64,000 nt of DNA from Microbacterium maritypicum (GCF_008868125.1 NZ_WAAQ01000001.1:1984001-2048000); one strand, 5' to 3'. Numbered from the stretch's first letter, positions 22,705-33,433 are shown. Made by a program: numbers and translations. The notes: generated by a model not told the origin, from the sequence alone.

Positions 22705-25296
22705 TCAGCCCTTGACGACGAAGCTCACGATCTTCGGCGCACGCACGACGACCTTCACGATCTCGCGGTCGCCGATCGACCGGATCACGCGCTCGTCCGC
22801 GCGTGCCAAAGCCTCGAGCTCCGACTCGCCGATGCGGGCGGAGACCTCGAGCTGGGCGCGCACCTTGCCACCCACCTGCACGACAGCGGTGATCTTGTCC
22901 TCGATCAGCAGCGCCGGGTCGGCGGAACGCCACGTCACCAGGCCGACGGAAGGCTCGTGACCGAGGATCTCCCACATCTCCTCTGCGGTGTGCGGAGCGA
23001 TGAGGTCGAGCATCACGGCGATCGTCTCAGCGGCCTCGCGCACGGCGGGGTCGGCTGCGCCCGCTGCGCCGTCGATCGTCTTGCGGGTGGTGTTCACGAG
23101 CTCCATCAGGCGGGCGACCAAGACGTTGAACTTGGTCTGCTCGACCAGGCCCGGCGCTTCGGACAGGAGCTTGTGCGTCGCACGCCGAAGAGCGGCGTCG
23201 CCACCGTCGAACACCACATCGACCGGGCTCGATACCTCGCCGGCGATGCGCATCGCGCGCGCCAGGAACTTCTGAGCGCCGGTCGTCGAGACGTCAGCCC
23301 AGTCCTTGTCGTCCTCCACAGGACCGGCGAACGCCAGCCCCACGCGCAGGGCATCGGCGCCGTGGGCGTCGAGCTCCTCCTGGAAGAGAACCAGGTTGCC
23401 CTTGCTCTTGGACATCTTCTGCCCGTCGAGCAGCACCATGCCCTGGTTGATGAGGTTCGAGAAGGGCTCGGTGAAGTCGATCAGCCCCATGTCGAACAGC
23501 ACCTTCGTGATGAAGCGCGCGTACAGCAGGTGCAGGATCGCGTGCTCGACGCCGCCGATGTACGAGTCGACCGGCGCCCAGCGGGAAGCCTGGGCCGGAT
23601 CGAACGCCACGGTGTCGCTGTTCGGCGAGAGGAAGCGCAGGAAGTACCACGAACTGTCGACGAACGTGTCCATCGTGTCGGGGTCACGCAGCACGGGCTC
23701 ACCCGTGTGCGGGTCGGTCGTGCGCACCCAGCTCTCGGCGCCACCCAGCGGCGACGTGCCCTTGGGCTTGAGGTCGAGTCCCTCGACGCTCGGCAGCTTG
23801 ACGGGGAGCTTGTCCTCGGAAACCGGGATGATGCTTCCGTCCTCAGCGTGCAGCATCGGGATCGGCGTGCCCCAGAACCGCTGACGCGAGATGAGCCAGT
23901 CGCGCAGACGGTAGTTTTTTGCGGCACGACCGGTACCGGTGGCCTCCAGCTGCTCGATCGCCCGCGCGATGGCATTGCGCTTGGAGAGTCCGTTCAGCGC
24001 CCCGGAGTTGATCATGCGACCCTCGCCCGTGAGCGCGATGCCGGTGGTCGCGGGGTTCTGCTCCTCGAGCGCGGCACCGGTGTCGATCGGCACGCCCTCC
24101 TCGTCGACCTCGATCACCGGCATGGCACCGGTGACGGGGGCCGTCGTGTCGACGACCACCTTGACGGGCAGGTCGAACGCGCGGGCGAAGTCCAAGTCGC
24201 GCTGGTCGTGCGCCGGGACGGCCATGACCGCGCCGTGACCGTAGTCGGCCAGCACGTAGTCGGCTGCCCACACGGGCAGCCTCTCGCCGTTGACGGGGTT
24301 GATCGCGTAGCGCTCGAGGAAGACGCCGGTCTTCGGACGGTCCGTGGACTGCCGATCGATGTCGGTCTCCTTCTGCACCTGCTCCAGGTACGTCTGGAAG
24401 CGCTGGCGTACCTCGTCCGGAGCGTCGGCTGCGAGCTCCGACGCCAGGTCGGAGTCGGGGGCGACCACGAAGAACGTCGCCCCGTGCAGGGTGTCAGGAC
24501 GCGTCGAGAACACCGTGACCGGCTCCTCGCGACCCTCGATGAGGAAGTCGACGTCGGCACCCACCGAGCGACCGATCCAGTTGCGCTGCATCTGCAGCAC
24601 CTTGTGCGGCCAGAAGCCCTCGAGCTGGTTCAGGTCATCCAGCAGACGGTCGGCGTAGTCGGTGATGCGGAAGTACCACTGGGTGAGCTTCTTCTTGATC
24701 ACCTCGGCGCCGCAACGATCGCAGCGTCCGTCGACGACCTGCTCGTTCGCCAGGACCGTCTGGTCGTTGGGGCACCAGTTGACCGGACTCTTCTTGCGAT
24801 AGGCCAGACCGCGCTCGTACAGCTTCAGGAACAGCCACTGGTTCCAGCGGTAGTACTCGGGGTCGGAGGTGTGCAGCACCCGGCTCCAGTCGAACGAGAC
24901 GCCGTACGCCTCGAAACCGACCTTCTGCTGCGCGATGTTCTGGTACGTCCACTCCCGCGGGTCGGCACCCTGACGGATCGCCGCGTTCTCGGCGGGCAGA
25001 CCGAAGGAGTCCCAGCCGATCGGGTTGAGCACGTTGTGCCCGCGGTGGCGCCAGAAACGGGCCACGATGTCGGAGTAGAGATAGTTCTCGGCGTGCCCCA
25101 TGTGCAGGTCGCCCGAGGGATAGGGGAACATCGCCAGCACGTACCGCCGCGGGCGCGTGTCGTCGTCGCCGCCCGTGAGGAACGTGCCGTTGTCCGCCCA
25201 GTACTTCTGCCACTTGTTCTGGATGGCGTGCGCCGACGGGGCCTCATCGTCGGCAGGAGCGGTGGACAGGTTCTCAGACAACGAACGCACGACCAA
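22705..25296 (-). CDS. leuS: Leucyl-tRNA synthetase
   Basis: This 863-residue class I synthetase has HMGH in [14 protein letters not shown], the editing (CP1) domain with TRPDTLHG and a downstream [15 protein letters not shown], and KMSKSKGN. It charges tRNA-Leu. It starts 20 bp after the pabB stop. The start is uncertain: TTG at 25296 and GTG at 25290 are both possible, without a clear ribosome-binding site. Confidence 0.96.
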   Translation of the reverse strand: MVVRSLSENLSTAPADDEAPSAHAIQNKWQKYWADNGTFLTGGDDDTRPRRYVLAMFPYPSGDLHMGHAENYLYSDIVARFWRHRGHNVLNPIGWDSFGLPAENAAIRQGADPREWTYQNIAQQKVGFEAYGVSFDWSRVLHTSDPEYYRWNQWLFLKLYERGLAYRKKSPVNWCPNDQTVLANEQVVDGRCDRCGAEVIKKKLTQWYFRITDYADRLLDDLNQLEGFWPHKVLQMQRNWIGRSVGADVDFLIEGREEPVTVFSTRPDTLHGATFFVVAPDSDLASELAADAPDEVRQRFQTYLEQVQKETDIDRQSTDRPKTGVFLERYAINPVNGERLPVWAADYVLADYGHGAVMAVPAHDQRDLDFARAFDLPVKVVVDTTAPVTGAMPVIEVDEEGVPIDTGAALEEQNPATTGIALTGEGRMINSGALNGLSKRNAIARAIEQLEATGTGRAAKNYRLRDWLISRQRFWGTPIPMLHAEDGSIIPVSEDKLPVKLPSVEGLDLKPKGTSPLGGAESWVRTTDPHTGEPVLRDPDTMDTFVDSSWYFLRFLSPNSDTVAFDPAQASRWAPVDSYIGGVEHAILHLLYARFITKVLFDMGLIDFTEPFSNLINQGMVLLDGQKMSKSKGNLVLFQEELDAHGADALRVGLAFAGPVEDDKDWADVSTTGAQKFLARAMRIAGEVSSPVDVVFDGGDAALRRATHKLLSEAPGLVEQTKFNVLVARLMELVNTTRKTIDGAAGAADPAVREAAETIAVMLDLIAPHTAEEMWEILGHEPSVGLVTWRSADPALLIEDKITAVVQVGGKVRAQLEVSARIGESELEALARADERVIRSIGDREIVKVVVRAPKIVSFVVKG

Positions 25297-25315
25297 TCTG
25301 AAGGAAAAAGCGGGA

Positions 25316-26635
25316 TCAGTTCAGGATATCGGAACGCCAGAGCACAGGCATTCCGGCGCCGAGCGCGGCGAGCGGTGCGCGCGCCTTGGTCGCCACCTCC
25401 GCTACCTCGGACGCGGCGACGGAGCCCCAGGTGATGCCTCCCCCGGCGCCGACGACGGCCAGCTCCCCCTCGATCAGGATGCTGCGGATCACCATGGCCA
25501 GATCCAGGGTGCCGTCGGCGCCGATGTAGCCGAAGCAGCCCGCGTACACGCCGCGGGGCCCGCCCTCCAACTCGTGGAGCCTGGTCATCGCCGACAGCTT
25601 CGGAGCGCCGGTCATGCTGCCGGCGGGGAAGGCCGCCTCCAGCAGAGCACCGACCGTCGTCCCTGCGGCCGCGACGCCGCTCACCGTGCTCACGAGTTGG
25701 TGCACGGCCGGATAGCTCTCCACCACCCACAGCCCCTCGACACGGATGCTCCCCGGCTCGCAGACCCGCGAGAGATCGTTGCGCATCAGGTCGACGATCA
25801 TGACGTTCTCGGCGCGCTCCTTGCGATCCGTCGCGAGCTCTGCGGCGAGCGCGGCGTCTGCGACGGGATCGGAGCTTCTGGGCCTGGTGCCCTTGATGGG
25901 ACGCGTGCGGATGATGCCTCCGTCCGCATGGAGGAACTGCTCCGGGCTCGCGCTCAGCAGCGTGCGGTCGCCGATCCGCACGAATCCGCCGTGGTGGGCG
26001 GGCGTGGCGGTGCGGAGCCGGTGGTAGACGTCCACGGCGTCATGCGCTCCCCTGACGGTGAAGCGCGTGGTCAGGCACAGCTGGTAGGCGATACCCGCGC
26101 GGATGAGATCGCGGCAGCGTTCGATGAGCGCCGCATACTCCTGCGGGTCGTGTCGCGCCTGGGCGACGCGTGTCTCGTCTGCCCGCACGGGCATGGGCAC
26201 GGGTTCCCGCGCCCCGGCCAACGCGGAGACAGCGGCTGCCCAGGCTTCGGCGTCGTGATCCGCACTGAGGGCCCACGCGCGGCCGAGGGAGTGGTCGAAG
26301 GCGACGACACGGGTGGCGCGCAGCCAGGAGCCGCCGCTCTCCTCGACGGCGCCGGCCACGGGCGCCCCGGCGACACGGGCGCCGCTCTCATAGTCGAGCC
26401 AGCCGACCCACCCCCCGGTGAACGGCGGCAGCGCGGGATCGGCGGCGCCCCTGTCGAGGCGCACTTCGCGCGGAAGTGTCGAGCGCTCCCCCGTACCGAC
26501 GAAACTCCACCCCGTCGTGGCGGCTGCCCCGGCATCGAGCCAGAACACATCCGCGGCTTCGGCTTCCAGCATCCCGAACACCGACGACGGCTCCACCCAG
26601 GCGGGAAGCGGTCGAGCACTCAGCTGTTCTGGCAC
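25316..26635 (-). CDS. pabB: Aminodeoxychorismate synthase component I (PabB-like chorismate-binding enzyme)
   Basis: This 439-residue protein has the chorismate-utilising core: [50 protein letters not shown] and GCFGYIG. PIKGT with Lys is typical of PabB, which with PabA makes 4-amino-4-deoxychorismate for folate; anthranilate synthase TrpE is the less likely alternative. The GTG start is leaderless, with TAGGCT 6 nt upstream, facing the divergent dedA promoter. Confidence 0.9.
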   Translation of the reverse strand: MPEQLSARPLPAWVEPSSVFGMLEAEAADVFWLDAGAAATTGWSFVGTGERSTLPREVRLDRGAADPALPPFTGGWVGWLDYESGARVAGAPVAGAVEESGGSWLRATRVVAFDHSLGRAWALSADHDAEAWAAAVSALAGAREPVPMPVRADETRVAQARHDPQEYAALIERCRDLIRAGIAYQLCLTTRFTVRGAHDAVDVYHRLRTATPAHHGGFVRIGDRTLLSASPEQFLHADGGIIRTRPIKGTRPRSSDPVADAALAAELATDRKERAENVMIVDLMRNDLSRVCEPGSIRVEGLWVVESYPAVHQLVSTVSGVAAAGTTVGALLEAAFPAGSMTGAPKLSAMTRLHELEGGPRGVYAGCFGYIGADGTLDLAMVIRSILIEGELAVVGAGGGITWGSVAASEVAEVATKARAPLAALGAGMPVLWRSDILN

Positions 26636-26641
26636 CTTTCC

Positions 26642-26647
26642 AGCCTA
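26642..26647 (-). promoter_or_regulatory. -10 box of leaderless pabB promoter
   Basis: TAGGCT, 6 nt from the GTG at 26635. It lies only 17 bp from the divergent dedA -10, so the two promoters probably compete. Confidence 0.6.
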
Positions 26648-26664
26648 GGACCGGGCGGCTCCCG

Positions 26665-26670
26665 TATCCT
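26665..26670 (+). promoter_or_regulatory. -10 box of leaderless dedA promoter
   Basis: TATCCT, 6 nt before the GTG at 26677. Confidence 0.6.
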
Positions 26671-26676
26671 CATGGG

Positions 26677-27348
26677 GTGGACGACCTCCTGATCTGGCTC
26701 CTCGACACCGTGCAGTCGATCGATCCGGTCGCCCGCACGCTGATCGCCGGGCTCGCCGTGATGCTGGAGACGAGCATCCTGATCGGTCTCGTCGTTCCCG
26801 GTGACACGATCGTGATCATCGCCTCGATGGGGGTCGCCACTCCGCTGGAGGGCGTCGCGATGGGCGTCGCGGTCGTGATCGGGGCCCTGATCGGCGAGAG
26901 CATCGGCTTCTGGCTGGGGCGCTGGCTGGGCCCGCACATCCGGGTGTCGTGGTTGGGGCGCAGAATCGGTGAGCACAACTGGGTTCGCGCCGAGAACTAT
27001 CTCGAGCGCCGCGGCGGCATCGCGATCTTCCTGTCCCGCTTCCTCCCGGTGCTGCATTCCCTCGTGCCGCTCACCGTGGGCATGAGCGAGTACCCGTACC
27101 GCAGGTTCCTGGCGTGGACGGCTCCCGCGTGCGTCCTCTGGGCCACCGCCTACGTGAGCGTGACCTCGCTCGCTGCGGGCAGCTTCCGCGAACTGGTCGA
27201 TCGCGTGCACTTCGCGGGATACATCTTCGTCGGCGTGATCGCGCTCTTCCTGCTCCTGGCGTTCCTCGGCAAGAAGCTCCTTCAGCGCGTCGAGGCCCGT
27301 CATCTGGAGGGCCCGGAGGCAGAGGCCGACGCCGACGTGAAAGACTGA
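26677..27348 (+). CDS. DedA-family membrane protein
   Basis: This 223-residue protein has the DedA (SNARE-associated) pattern: ETSILIGLVVPGDTIVI, GALIGESIGFWLGRWLG, and FLSRFLPVLHSLVPLTVGMSEYPYRRF with the conserved Arg in FxxRFxP. DedA proteins are polyprenyl-phosphate or phospholipid flippases. The GTG at 26677 follows a leaderless -10 box. The App1-like phosphatase gene follows after 4 bp. Confidence 0.92.
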   Translation: MDDLLIWLLDTVQSIDPVARTLIAGLAVMLETSILIGLVVPGDTIVIIASMGVATPLEGVAMGVAVVIGALIGESIGFWLGRWLGPHIRVSWLGRRIGEHNWVRAENYLERRGGIAIFLSRFLPVLHSLVPLTVGMSEYPYRRFLAWTAPACVLWATAYVSVTSLAAGSFRELVDRVHFAGYIFVGVIALFLLLAFLGKKLLQRVEARHLEGPEAEADADVKD

Positions 27349-27352
27349 GGCA

Positions 27353-28378
27353 ATGGCATCGGCTCCCCCGGCCCCCCGGATCCACTGGTTCGCCCGACTC
27401 GAACATCGCCTCCACGTCTGGCGAGAGGGTCGCGCGCGCCGTCGAGGCCGCGTCGCGACGATCCTTCCCTTCCCCGGCTACGGCGGTCCCGGCTGGGTCC
27501 GCGTCGTCGGCCGTGTTCTGATCGTGCCGCCGCAGCGTCGTACCCGCGACGGTGAACCCGCGAGCGTTCGTGGCTGGCGCAGCTTCGTCGGCATCCCTGT
27601 GGGCTTCGCCGCCGTGAGCGTGCATTTCGGCGGCACCACGCATCAGGTCGCCGCCGACCGCGGCGGTGTGGTCGACGCCATGATCCGCGTCGATCTGGAG
27701 CCCGGCTGGCAGACGTTCACGTTCTCCGTCGAGGGACAGCCTCCGGTGGAGGCACGAGCGTTCATCGTCGCTGAGGGCACGTCGTTCGGTGTGGTGTCGG
27801 ATGTCGACGACACCGTGATGGTCACGGCTCTCCCTCGTCCCTTCATCGCCTTCTGGAACTCCTTCGTGCTCGACGAGCATGCACGTCTTCCCGTACCGGG
27901 GATGGCCGTGCTCCTCGACCAGCTGCTGCGGCAGCACCCCGGCGCGCCGATGGTCTACCTCTCCACGGGGGCGTGGAACGTCGCCCCCACCCTGTGGCGC
28001 TTCCTCGGCCGTCATCTGTTCCCCGCCGGTTCCATGCTCCTGACCGACTGGGGGCCCACGCATGAGCGCTGGTTCCGCAGCGGGCGCGAGCACAAGCTGA
28101 CGAACCTGCGGCGACTCGCGACTGAGTTCCCCGATGTGAAGTGGCTGCTGATCGGTGACGACGGCCAGCACGACGAGTCGATCTACAGTCAGTTCATGGA
28201 GGAGTACCCCGACTCCGTCGCGGGCGTCGCGATCCGTCGTCTCCTCCCTGCCGAGGCCGTCCTCGCGGGTGGTCGGGCAGGCCATGAGCCGCACTCCGAG
28301 GATGTCGCCCCGTGGGTGAGCGCCGAAGACGGTGCCGGCCTTCGCGATCTGCTGGGCGAAGCCGGCATACTGCACTGA
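27353..28378 (+). CDS. App1-like phosphatidate phosphatase (DUF2183)
   Basis: This 341-residue protein has the HAD-like DUF2183 core: SDVDDTVMVTALPRP with the catalytic DxDDT, YLSTGAWN, HKLTNLRRL, and LIGDDGQHDESIY. The yeast App1 homologue dephosphorylates phosphatidic acid. The N-terminal 150 residues contain a beta-rich region typical of the bacterial members. It sits between dedA and a nearly abutting downstream gene on the plus strand, suggesting a three-gene operon with a membrane-lipid theme. Confidence 0.85.
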   Translation: MASAPPAPRIHWFARLEHRLHVWREGRARRRGRVATILPFPGYGGPGWVRVVGRVLIVPPQRRTRDGEPASVRGWRSFVGIPVGFAAVSVHFGGTTHQVAADRGGVVDAMIRVDLEPGWQTFTFSVEGQPPVEARAFIVAEGTSFGVVSDVDDTVMVTALPRPFIAFWNSFVLDEHARLPVPGMAVLLDQLLRQHPGAPMVYLSTGAWNVAPTLWRFLGRHLFPAGSMLLTDWGPTHERWFRSGREHKLTNLRRLATEFPDVKWLLIGDDGQHDESIYSQFMEEYPDSVAGVAIRRLLPAEAVLAGGRAGHEPHSEDVAPWVSAEDGAGLRDLLGEAGILH

Positions 28379-28379
28379 C

Positions 28380-29243
28380 ATGCCCCTCTCCCGCCAGGAC
28401 TGGCTGGTCCTCGAAGAAGCGCATCGTGAACGTGCCGATGCTCTCACTGCTGCGCACCGTGACCGGGCGACCCGGGCGGAGAAGCACCCGGTGTGGGATT
28501 TCCTCTTCACGTACTACTCGTACAAGCCCGCACAGCTGCGCCGCTGGCACCCGGGCGCCGGCGTCGAGCTCGCCGATGCCGGCGAACGCCTCGACTGGCG
28601 CTGGTACCGCGCAGGACGATCCGCTGACAGCGCGGTTCCCGATGCGGCAGCTTTCGGCCGGGAGAAGGCGGAGCTGGCATCGCTCATCGAGAAGATGCTC
28701 CGCCGCACGGCATCGCGGCCAGGGCAGTTCGGCTGCTTCGGTCTGCACGAGTGGGCGATGGTGTACCGCGCCGACGAGCACCGACATGCGGTTCCGCTGC
28801 GACTGGGGCAGGCGGGCACGGATGCCGTCGTCGAGAATCACGACCTGCGCTGCACTCATTTCGACGCCTTCCGCTTCTTCACCCCCGAGGCGGTCCCCCG
28901 CAACCGCACCTCGTTGAGTCGCGACGAGCAGCCGCTGTTCGAGCAGCCGGGGTGCCTGCACGCGGGCATGGACCTGTACAAGTGGGCGACGAAGCTCGGG
29001 CCCCTCATCCCGGGCGACCTCCTCCTGGATTCGTTCGAACTCGCTCGCGACATACGCCTTCTCGACATGCAGGCGGCACCGTACGACCTCTCGGCGTGGG
29101 ACGTGGTTCCCGTGCCCATCGAGACGCCCGAGGGCAAAGCCGAGTACGTGCGTCGGCAGCGAGGGTTCGCGGACCGCGGGGCCGCCCTGCGCACCGCACT
29201 GCTGAACGCCTGGCTCGGCGCCGGGGCCCGCGACGCGGCCTGA
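28380..29243 (+). CDS. Conserved actinobacterial protein, often labelled 3-methyladenine DNA glycosylase
   Basis: This 287-residue soluble protein starts MPLSRQDWLVLEEAHRERAD and has conserved blocks FLFTYYSYKPAQLRRWHPG, GCFGLHEWAMVY, LRCTHFDAFRFFT and AGMDLYKWA. I recall homologues annotated as 3-methyladenine DNA glycosylase, but I see no helix-hairpin-helix or other glycosylase signature, so the function is unproven. The ATG follows the App1-like stop by 1 nt, indicating coupling. Confidence 0.75.
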   Translation: MPLSRQDWLVLEEAHRERADALTAAHRDRATRAEKHPVWDFLFTYYSYKPAQLRRWHPGAGVELADAGERLDWRWYRAGRSADSAVPDAAAFGREKAELASLIEKMLRRTASRPGQFGCFGLHEWAMVYRADEHRHAVPLRLGQAGTDAVVENHDLRCTHFDAFRFFTPEAVPRNRTSLSRDEQPLFEQPGCLHAGMDLYKWATKLGPLIPGDLLLDSFELARDIRLLDMQAAPYDLSAWDVVPVPIETPEGKAEYVRRQRGFADRGAALRTALLNAWLGAGARDAA

Positions 29244-29247
29244 GCGC

Positions 29248-30459
29248 TCAGTCCACCCGGTCGCAGTCTTCGCAGACCGCCCAGGAGGCCGTCGCGGCGG
29301 AGAGCTGCAACCGCAGCGCGACCACGCGCGTCGCCGCTTCTTCGAGGCGCTCGGGCGACAGCGTGCCCGTCTCGACCGCCGCGGTGATGCCGTGCACCAT
29401 CGATCCCGCCGTCTGCGCATCGGAGCCCGCGACCATCAGCACCAGGTCGTTCCCCGCGGCGATCGCCGCCACCCCGTTCGCGACCGGGTCCGCATAGGCC
29501 GGGTCTCCCGACGAGAGCAGCATCCCGAGGTCGTCGGTGACCGCGACACCCGTGAAGCCGAGCTCGTCCCTGGCGATCTCATGCCAGGTCGGCGAGAGGG
29601 ATGCCGGCAGGGTGTCGACGGCCGTGTAGGCCAGATGCCCGTACATCAGCAGCGAGGCCCCCGCGTCGATCCCTGCAGCGAACGGAACAGCGGCGGTGGC
29701 ACGCCACTCCTCGAGCCCCATCGTCGTGCTCGGGATCGCATGATGCGAGTCGCCGGGCGCCGCACCGTGCCCGGGGAAGTGCTTGAGCGTCGAAGCGAGG
29801 AACTGCTCCTGCGCACCGGTCGCAGCCGCCACGCGCTCCGCCGCACCGGCCGGATCGGTGCCGAGTGCACGGCCATGGATGAACGAGCCGGGATCGGCCG
29901 TGTAGTCGGCCACGGTGCCGAAGTTCACGGTGATCCCCGCGCGTGCCACCAACGAGCCCCGCGCGGCGAACGCCGCGGAAGTCTCAGACACCGGAAGACC
30001 CTTCAGCGAGGTGGAAGCGGCATGGTCGTCGCCGTTCAGACGCGAGACCAGACCGCCCTCCTGATCGACGGCGATGAGCGGCGGCAGCGTCGGATCCACC
30101 GTGAGCGCGGCGGTGAGCGCCTGCAGCTCGTCTTCGGATGCCGGGATGTTGGCTCCCATCAGGATGAATCCGCCCAGGCCCGATTCCATGTACGCCCGGA
30201 GCGCGCCCGGATCGGTCCCCGCCACGTGTCCCATCACCACGGTCGACGCCTGTTCCCCGACAGGCATCGCCTTCACCAGAGCTGTCGCGCGGTCGACGAA
30301 CTTCTCGGCTCCGGTGCTCGGCACCGTGGCCGCGGGAGTGCGCGGAGCCGCGGTCGCCATGATCGAGGCAGACGCCGCCGACGAGGCGCAGAGCCCCACC
30401 GCTGCGGCGAGCGCGAGTGCGGCTGCCGCCCGTCCCCGGTGTCGAGAGTTCACGCGCAT
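29248..30459 (-). CDS. Secreted GH3 beta-N-acetylhexosaminidase (NagZ-like)
   Basis: This 403-residue protein has an N-terminal signal peptide (about residues 1-32, ALALAAAVGLCASSAASA). The GH3 domain contains IAVDQEGGLVSRL, the catalytic loop KHFPGHGAAPGDSHHAIP typical of NagZ, and AVTDDLGM with the nucleophile Asp. It should release N-acetylglucosamine from peptidoglycan fragments outside the cytoplasm. It converges with the preceding gene 4 bp away. Confidence 0.9.
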   Translation of the reverse strand: MRVNSRHRGRAAAALALAAAVGLCASSAASASIMATAAPRTPAATVPSTGAEKFVDRATALVKAMPVGEQASTVVMGHVAGTDPGALRAYMESGLGGFILMGANIPASEDELQALTAALTVDPTLPPLIAVDQEGGLVSRLNGDDHAASTSLKGLPVSETSAAFAARGSLVARAGITVNFGTVADYTADPGSFIHGRALGTDPAGAAERVAAATGAQEQFLASTLKHFPGHGAAPGDSHHAIPSTTMGLEEWRATAAVPFAAGIDAGASLLMYGHLAYTAVDTLPASLSPTWHEIARDELGFTGVAVTDDLGMLLSSGDPAYADPVANGVAAIAAGNDLVLMVAGSDAQTAGSMVHGITAAVETGTLSPERLEEAATRVVALRLQLSAATASWAVCEDCDRVD

Positions 30460-30478
30460 CGGTGCGGTGCAGGGATCG

Positions 30479-31135
30479 TCAGCAGGAGAGGGCCTCGGCG
30501 ATCGGCACCGCGGCGTCGGTGTCGCCGTTCCCGAAGCGGATCGTCCGGCCGACCGTGCACGGCTCGTGGAGGGTGGCTGCGATCACGGCCGCGACGTCGG
30601 CGCGTGATACCGCTCCTCGACCGTCGGGGTCGATCTGGATCCGGCCGGTGGGCTCGTCGAAGGTGAGCGTTCCCGGTGCGAGGATCGTGCCCTCGAGGCC
30701 GGTTCCTCGCAGGTGCTCGTCAGCGGCCCACTTCGCGTCCGCGTATGGGAAGAAGGAATCGTCCTGCGGCACGCCATGATCGGCGGTGGAGCCGAGCCAG
30801 GACACCATCACGTACCGTCGGACGGCGGCGCGTTCGGCCGCGTCCATGGAGCGCTGCGCCGCGTCGCGGTCGACCGCGTAGGTGCGCTCGGCAGACCCGC
30901 CGCCGGCACCTGCCGACCAGACGACGGCGTCGTGACCTCGGATGATCTCGGCGAGCGCCTCGACGTCCATGCTCTCGACGTCGGCGACCAGCGCTTTCGC
31001 TCCGCCAGCTTCCACATCGGAGGAATGATCCGGGTTGCGGATCACTCCCGTCACCTCATCCCCTCGAGCGACCAGGAGCGGCGCGAGCAGGAGGGCGATG
31101 CGGCCGTGGCCGCCGAAGACGATGATTCGCGACAT
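30479..31135 (-). CDS. NAD(P)-binding oxidoreductase or nucleoside-diphosphate-sugar epimerase-like protein
   Basis: This 218-residue protein has a Rossmann GxxGxxG variant (VFGGHGRIALLLAPLL), an SDR-like YADAKWAADE (YxxxK) and an atypical-SDR C terminus (LAPGTLTFDEPTGRI). It belongs to the NmrA/NAD(P)H-binding atypical short-chain dehydrogenases; the substrate is unknown. TAGGGT 6 nt before the ATG gives a leaderless promoter. The NagZ-like gene follows 19 bp later and may be cotranscribed. Confidence 0.85.
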   Translation of the reverse strand: MSRIIVFGGHGRIALLLAPLLVARGDEVTGVIRNPDHSSDVEAGGAKALVADVESMDVEALAEIIRGHDAVVWSAGAGGGSAERTYAVDRDAAQRSMDAAERAAVRRYVMVSWLGSTADHGVPQDDSFFPYADAKWAADEHLRGTGLEGTILAPGTLTFDEPTGRIQIDPDGRGAVSRADVAAVIAATLHEPCTVGRTIRFGNGDTDAAVPIAEALSC

Positions 31136-31141
31136 GTCTTC

Positions 31142-31147
31142 ACCCTA
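31142..31147 (-). promoter_or_regulatory. -10 box of leaderless promoter (NAD-binding protein)
   Basis: TAGGGT, 6 nt from the ATG at 31135. Confidence 0.5.
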
Positions 31148-31271
31148 CGCTCCCCTCCCCGAGCGCGGCGGGGGTCTGGTCGCTGTCGATCCCGAACCCG
31201 GCACTCGGTCCTCTACACTCGGGTCAACGACGCCGACCCGAGACGGTGTCCCTCCCGACAGCAGGACGACG

Positions 31272-32294
31272 ATGCCCACACCGCTGATCGAGCGCGAGAT
31301 CACCGCGCACGTGTCACTCACCACCCCCGACGGGGCCTTGAACCACGATGCGCTGGGCTGGTCGCGCGTACCGGTGCACGACACCTCGGGGATCCCGGGC
31401 CGCGGTCATTGGGGGCGCAACAAGCGCTGGGAGTATTGGAACGTGATGACGGCGTCGCACATCATCGCCTTCACGGTGTCGTGCGTCGACTACATGTCGC
31501 TGCATGAGGTGTGGGTGCTCGACCGAGCGACCGGTGACGACATCGGCACGACGGTGATATCGCCGGGAGGCCGCAGCGCGACGCTACCGGCGTCTCTCGG
31601 CGCAGGGCCCGTCCGAGCGCGCACCCGTCGCATCACCATCGACGTCGAGGAGACGTTCGACGGGACCCGTCTGCGTGGCACCGCTCCACGGGTGTCCTTC
31701 GACCTGCTGGCGGGCCGTCCTCCCGGTCACGAGTCCCTCGGTGTCGTCGTCCCCTGGCGCCGGGGAGAGGATATCTCCCGTTTCCAGTACACGGTGAAGG
31801 ATGTGGCACGCCCGACGACCGGGACGGTGACGGTGGACGGCGTCACCCACGACGTGTCCGCGAGCAGCTGGGCGGTGCTCGACCACGGACGCGGACGCTG
31901 GCCCTACCGCGTGCGTTGGAACTGGGCGGCGGGGAGCGGTACCGTCGACGGCCGCGTCATAGGGCTGCAGCTGGGCTCGAAATGGACCGACGGCTCCGGG
32001 GCGACCGAGAACGCGCTGCTGGTCGACGGACGCCTGTCGAAGATCAGCGAGGAGCTCGTCTGGGACTACGACCCCGAGCAGTTCCTGCGCCCGTGGCGTG
32101 TGCACGGGACGAGCGCCGACCTCACCTTCACCCCGTTCTATGACAAGCACTCGCGCACGAATGCCCTGGTGATCTCGAGCAGGACGGATCAGCTCTTCGG
32201 CGTGTGGTCGGGCTGGGTACGGGACGACACAGGTAGGCAGGTGCACGTCGACGGCATCGAAGGATTCGCGGAAGAGGTGCTCAACCGCTGGTGA
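31272..32294 (+). CDS. DUF2804 protein
   Basis: This 340-residue protein has the DUF2804 pattern: RWEYWNVMTASHIIAFTV, a long beta-rich middle, and GLQLGSKWTDGSGATENALLVDGRL with WDYDPEQFLRPW. No catalytic role is established. The ATG at 31272 follows AGGAC; a TACACT -10 lies near 31212, giving a leader of about 50 nt. The 3' end overlaps the convergent flavoprotein gene by 14 bp. Confidence 0.85.
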   Translation: MPTPLIEREITAHVSLTTPDGALNHDALGWSRVPVHDTSGIPGRGHWGRNKRWEYWNVMTASHIIAFTVSCVDYMSLHEVWVLDRATGDDIGTTVISPGGRSATLPASLGAGPVRARTRRITIDVEETFDGTRLRGTAPRVSFDLLAGRPPGHESLGVVVPWRRGEDISRFQYTVKDVARPTTGTVTVDGVTHDVSASSWAVLDHGRGRWPYRVRWNWAAGSGTVDGRVIGLQLGSKWTDGSGATENALLVDGRLSKISEELVWDYDPEQFLRPWRVHGTSADLTFTPFYDKHSRTNALVISSRTDQLFGVWSGWVRDDTGRQVHVDGIEGFAEEVLNRW

Positions 32295-33351
32295 CGCGCG
32301 CGTTCGTGGACTGCAGCGCCCGCTGCACTCCCTTCGCCGCCGAGCGACCGGCACGATTGGCACCGATCGTGCTCGCCGACGGACCGTAGCCGACCAGCTG
32401 CACGCGGGGGTCTGCGACAGCCGTCGTACCGCGGCCGTTCCGGTCCAACTGGATGCCCCCGGCCGCACTGCGCAGGTGAAGAGGAGCCAGGTGCGTGACC
32501 GCAGGGCGGAACCCGGTGGCCCACAGGATCACGTCGACCTGCTCGAAACTGCCGTCGGCCCAGCGCACCCCGTCGGGTTCGATCCGCTCGAACAGGGGAC
32601 GCCGGTCGGCGTAGGCGCCCAGACGCTCGGCCTCCCGCTCCTGCGGGCGGAGCATGAGCCCGGTGACGCTGACCACGCTCTCAGGGGGGAGACCGGCGGC
32701 GACGCGCTGCTCCACAAGCGCGACGGCTGCAGCTCCTGCCTCCGGTGTGAAGTCGTCGTTGCGCCACACCGGTTCTCGACGGGTGACCCACAGCGTGTCG
32801 GTGATCGGCGCGAGTGCGCCGAGGAACTGCACGGCGGACGCTCCCCCGCCCACGACGAGCACCCGCTTGCCGATGAAGTGCTCCGGCCCCGGGTAGTCGA
32901 CGGTGTGCAGCTGTTCGCCGACGAAGGTCTCCATACCGGGGAAGTGCGGCAGGAAGGGATGCGACCAGGTGCCGGTCGCATTCACGAGGGTGCGGGTCGT
33001 CCATTCCCCCTCGCGGGCGCGCACGACGAGCACGCCATCCCGGTCGTCCACCCGCTCCACGTGCACGGGACGGAGCACCGGGAGGGCATGCCTGTGCTCG
33101 TAGGCGGCGAAATAGGCGGGCACTGCCTCGTTCGCGCGTGTGCCGTCGCGTGGTGGAGGCGTGTCTCCCGGCAGCTCTGCGACCCCGTGCACGTCACGCA
33201 TGGTCAGCGCGTCCCACCGGTGCTGCCAGGCACCCCCGGGACGCGTATCCGCGTCGAGGACCACGTGCGAGATGCCCAGCCGCGCGAGGTGGAAGGATGC
33301 CGAGAGGCCGGCCTGCCCTGCGCCGATCACCAGACTGTCGAGGATGCTCAC
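32281..33351 (-). CDS. Flavin-dependent monooxygenase-like oxidoreductase (CzcO type)
   Basis: This 356-residue protein has an N-terminal FAD fold (LVIGAGQAGLSASFHLARL), a second dinucleotide fold (RVLVVGGGASAVQFLG) for NADPH, and the FMO-like motif ILWATGFRP. It resembles trimethylamine-monooxygenase/CzcO-type flavoproteins. The substrate is unknown. The start at GTG 33351 begins 5 residues before the FAD strand; a GTG about eight codons upstream is an alternative. Confidence 0.85.
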   Translation of the reverse strand: MSILDSLVIGAGQAGLSASFHLARLGISHVVLDADTRPGGAWQHRWDALTMRDVHGVAELPGDTPPPRDGTRANEAVPAYFAAYEHRHALPVLRPVHVERVDDRDGVLVVRAREGEWTTRTLVNATGTWSHPFLPHFPGMETFVGEQLHTVDYPGPEHFIGKRVLVVGGGASAVQFLGALAPITDTLWVTRREPVWRNDDFTPEAGAAAVALVEQRVAAGLPPESVVSVTGLMLRPQEREAERLGAYADRRPLFERIEPDGVRWADGSFEQVDVILWATGFRPAVTHLAPLHLRSAAGGIQLDRNGRGTTAVADPRVQLVGYGPSASTIGANRAGRSAAKGVQRALQSTNARVTSG

Positions 33352-33433
33352 GCCGGGTTCAACGCCCCGCTCCACGCGCTTGTTCCTCTCCGCCGTCGTC
33401 CACGCCGTGACGCGCCCGGGATACCCACCCCGA

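Noticed and set aside
22957..25434. An 825-codon open frame antisense to leuS
   Set aside because: Same reason: a GC-driven shadow of leuS with no domain or ribosome-binding site.
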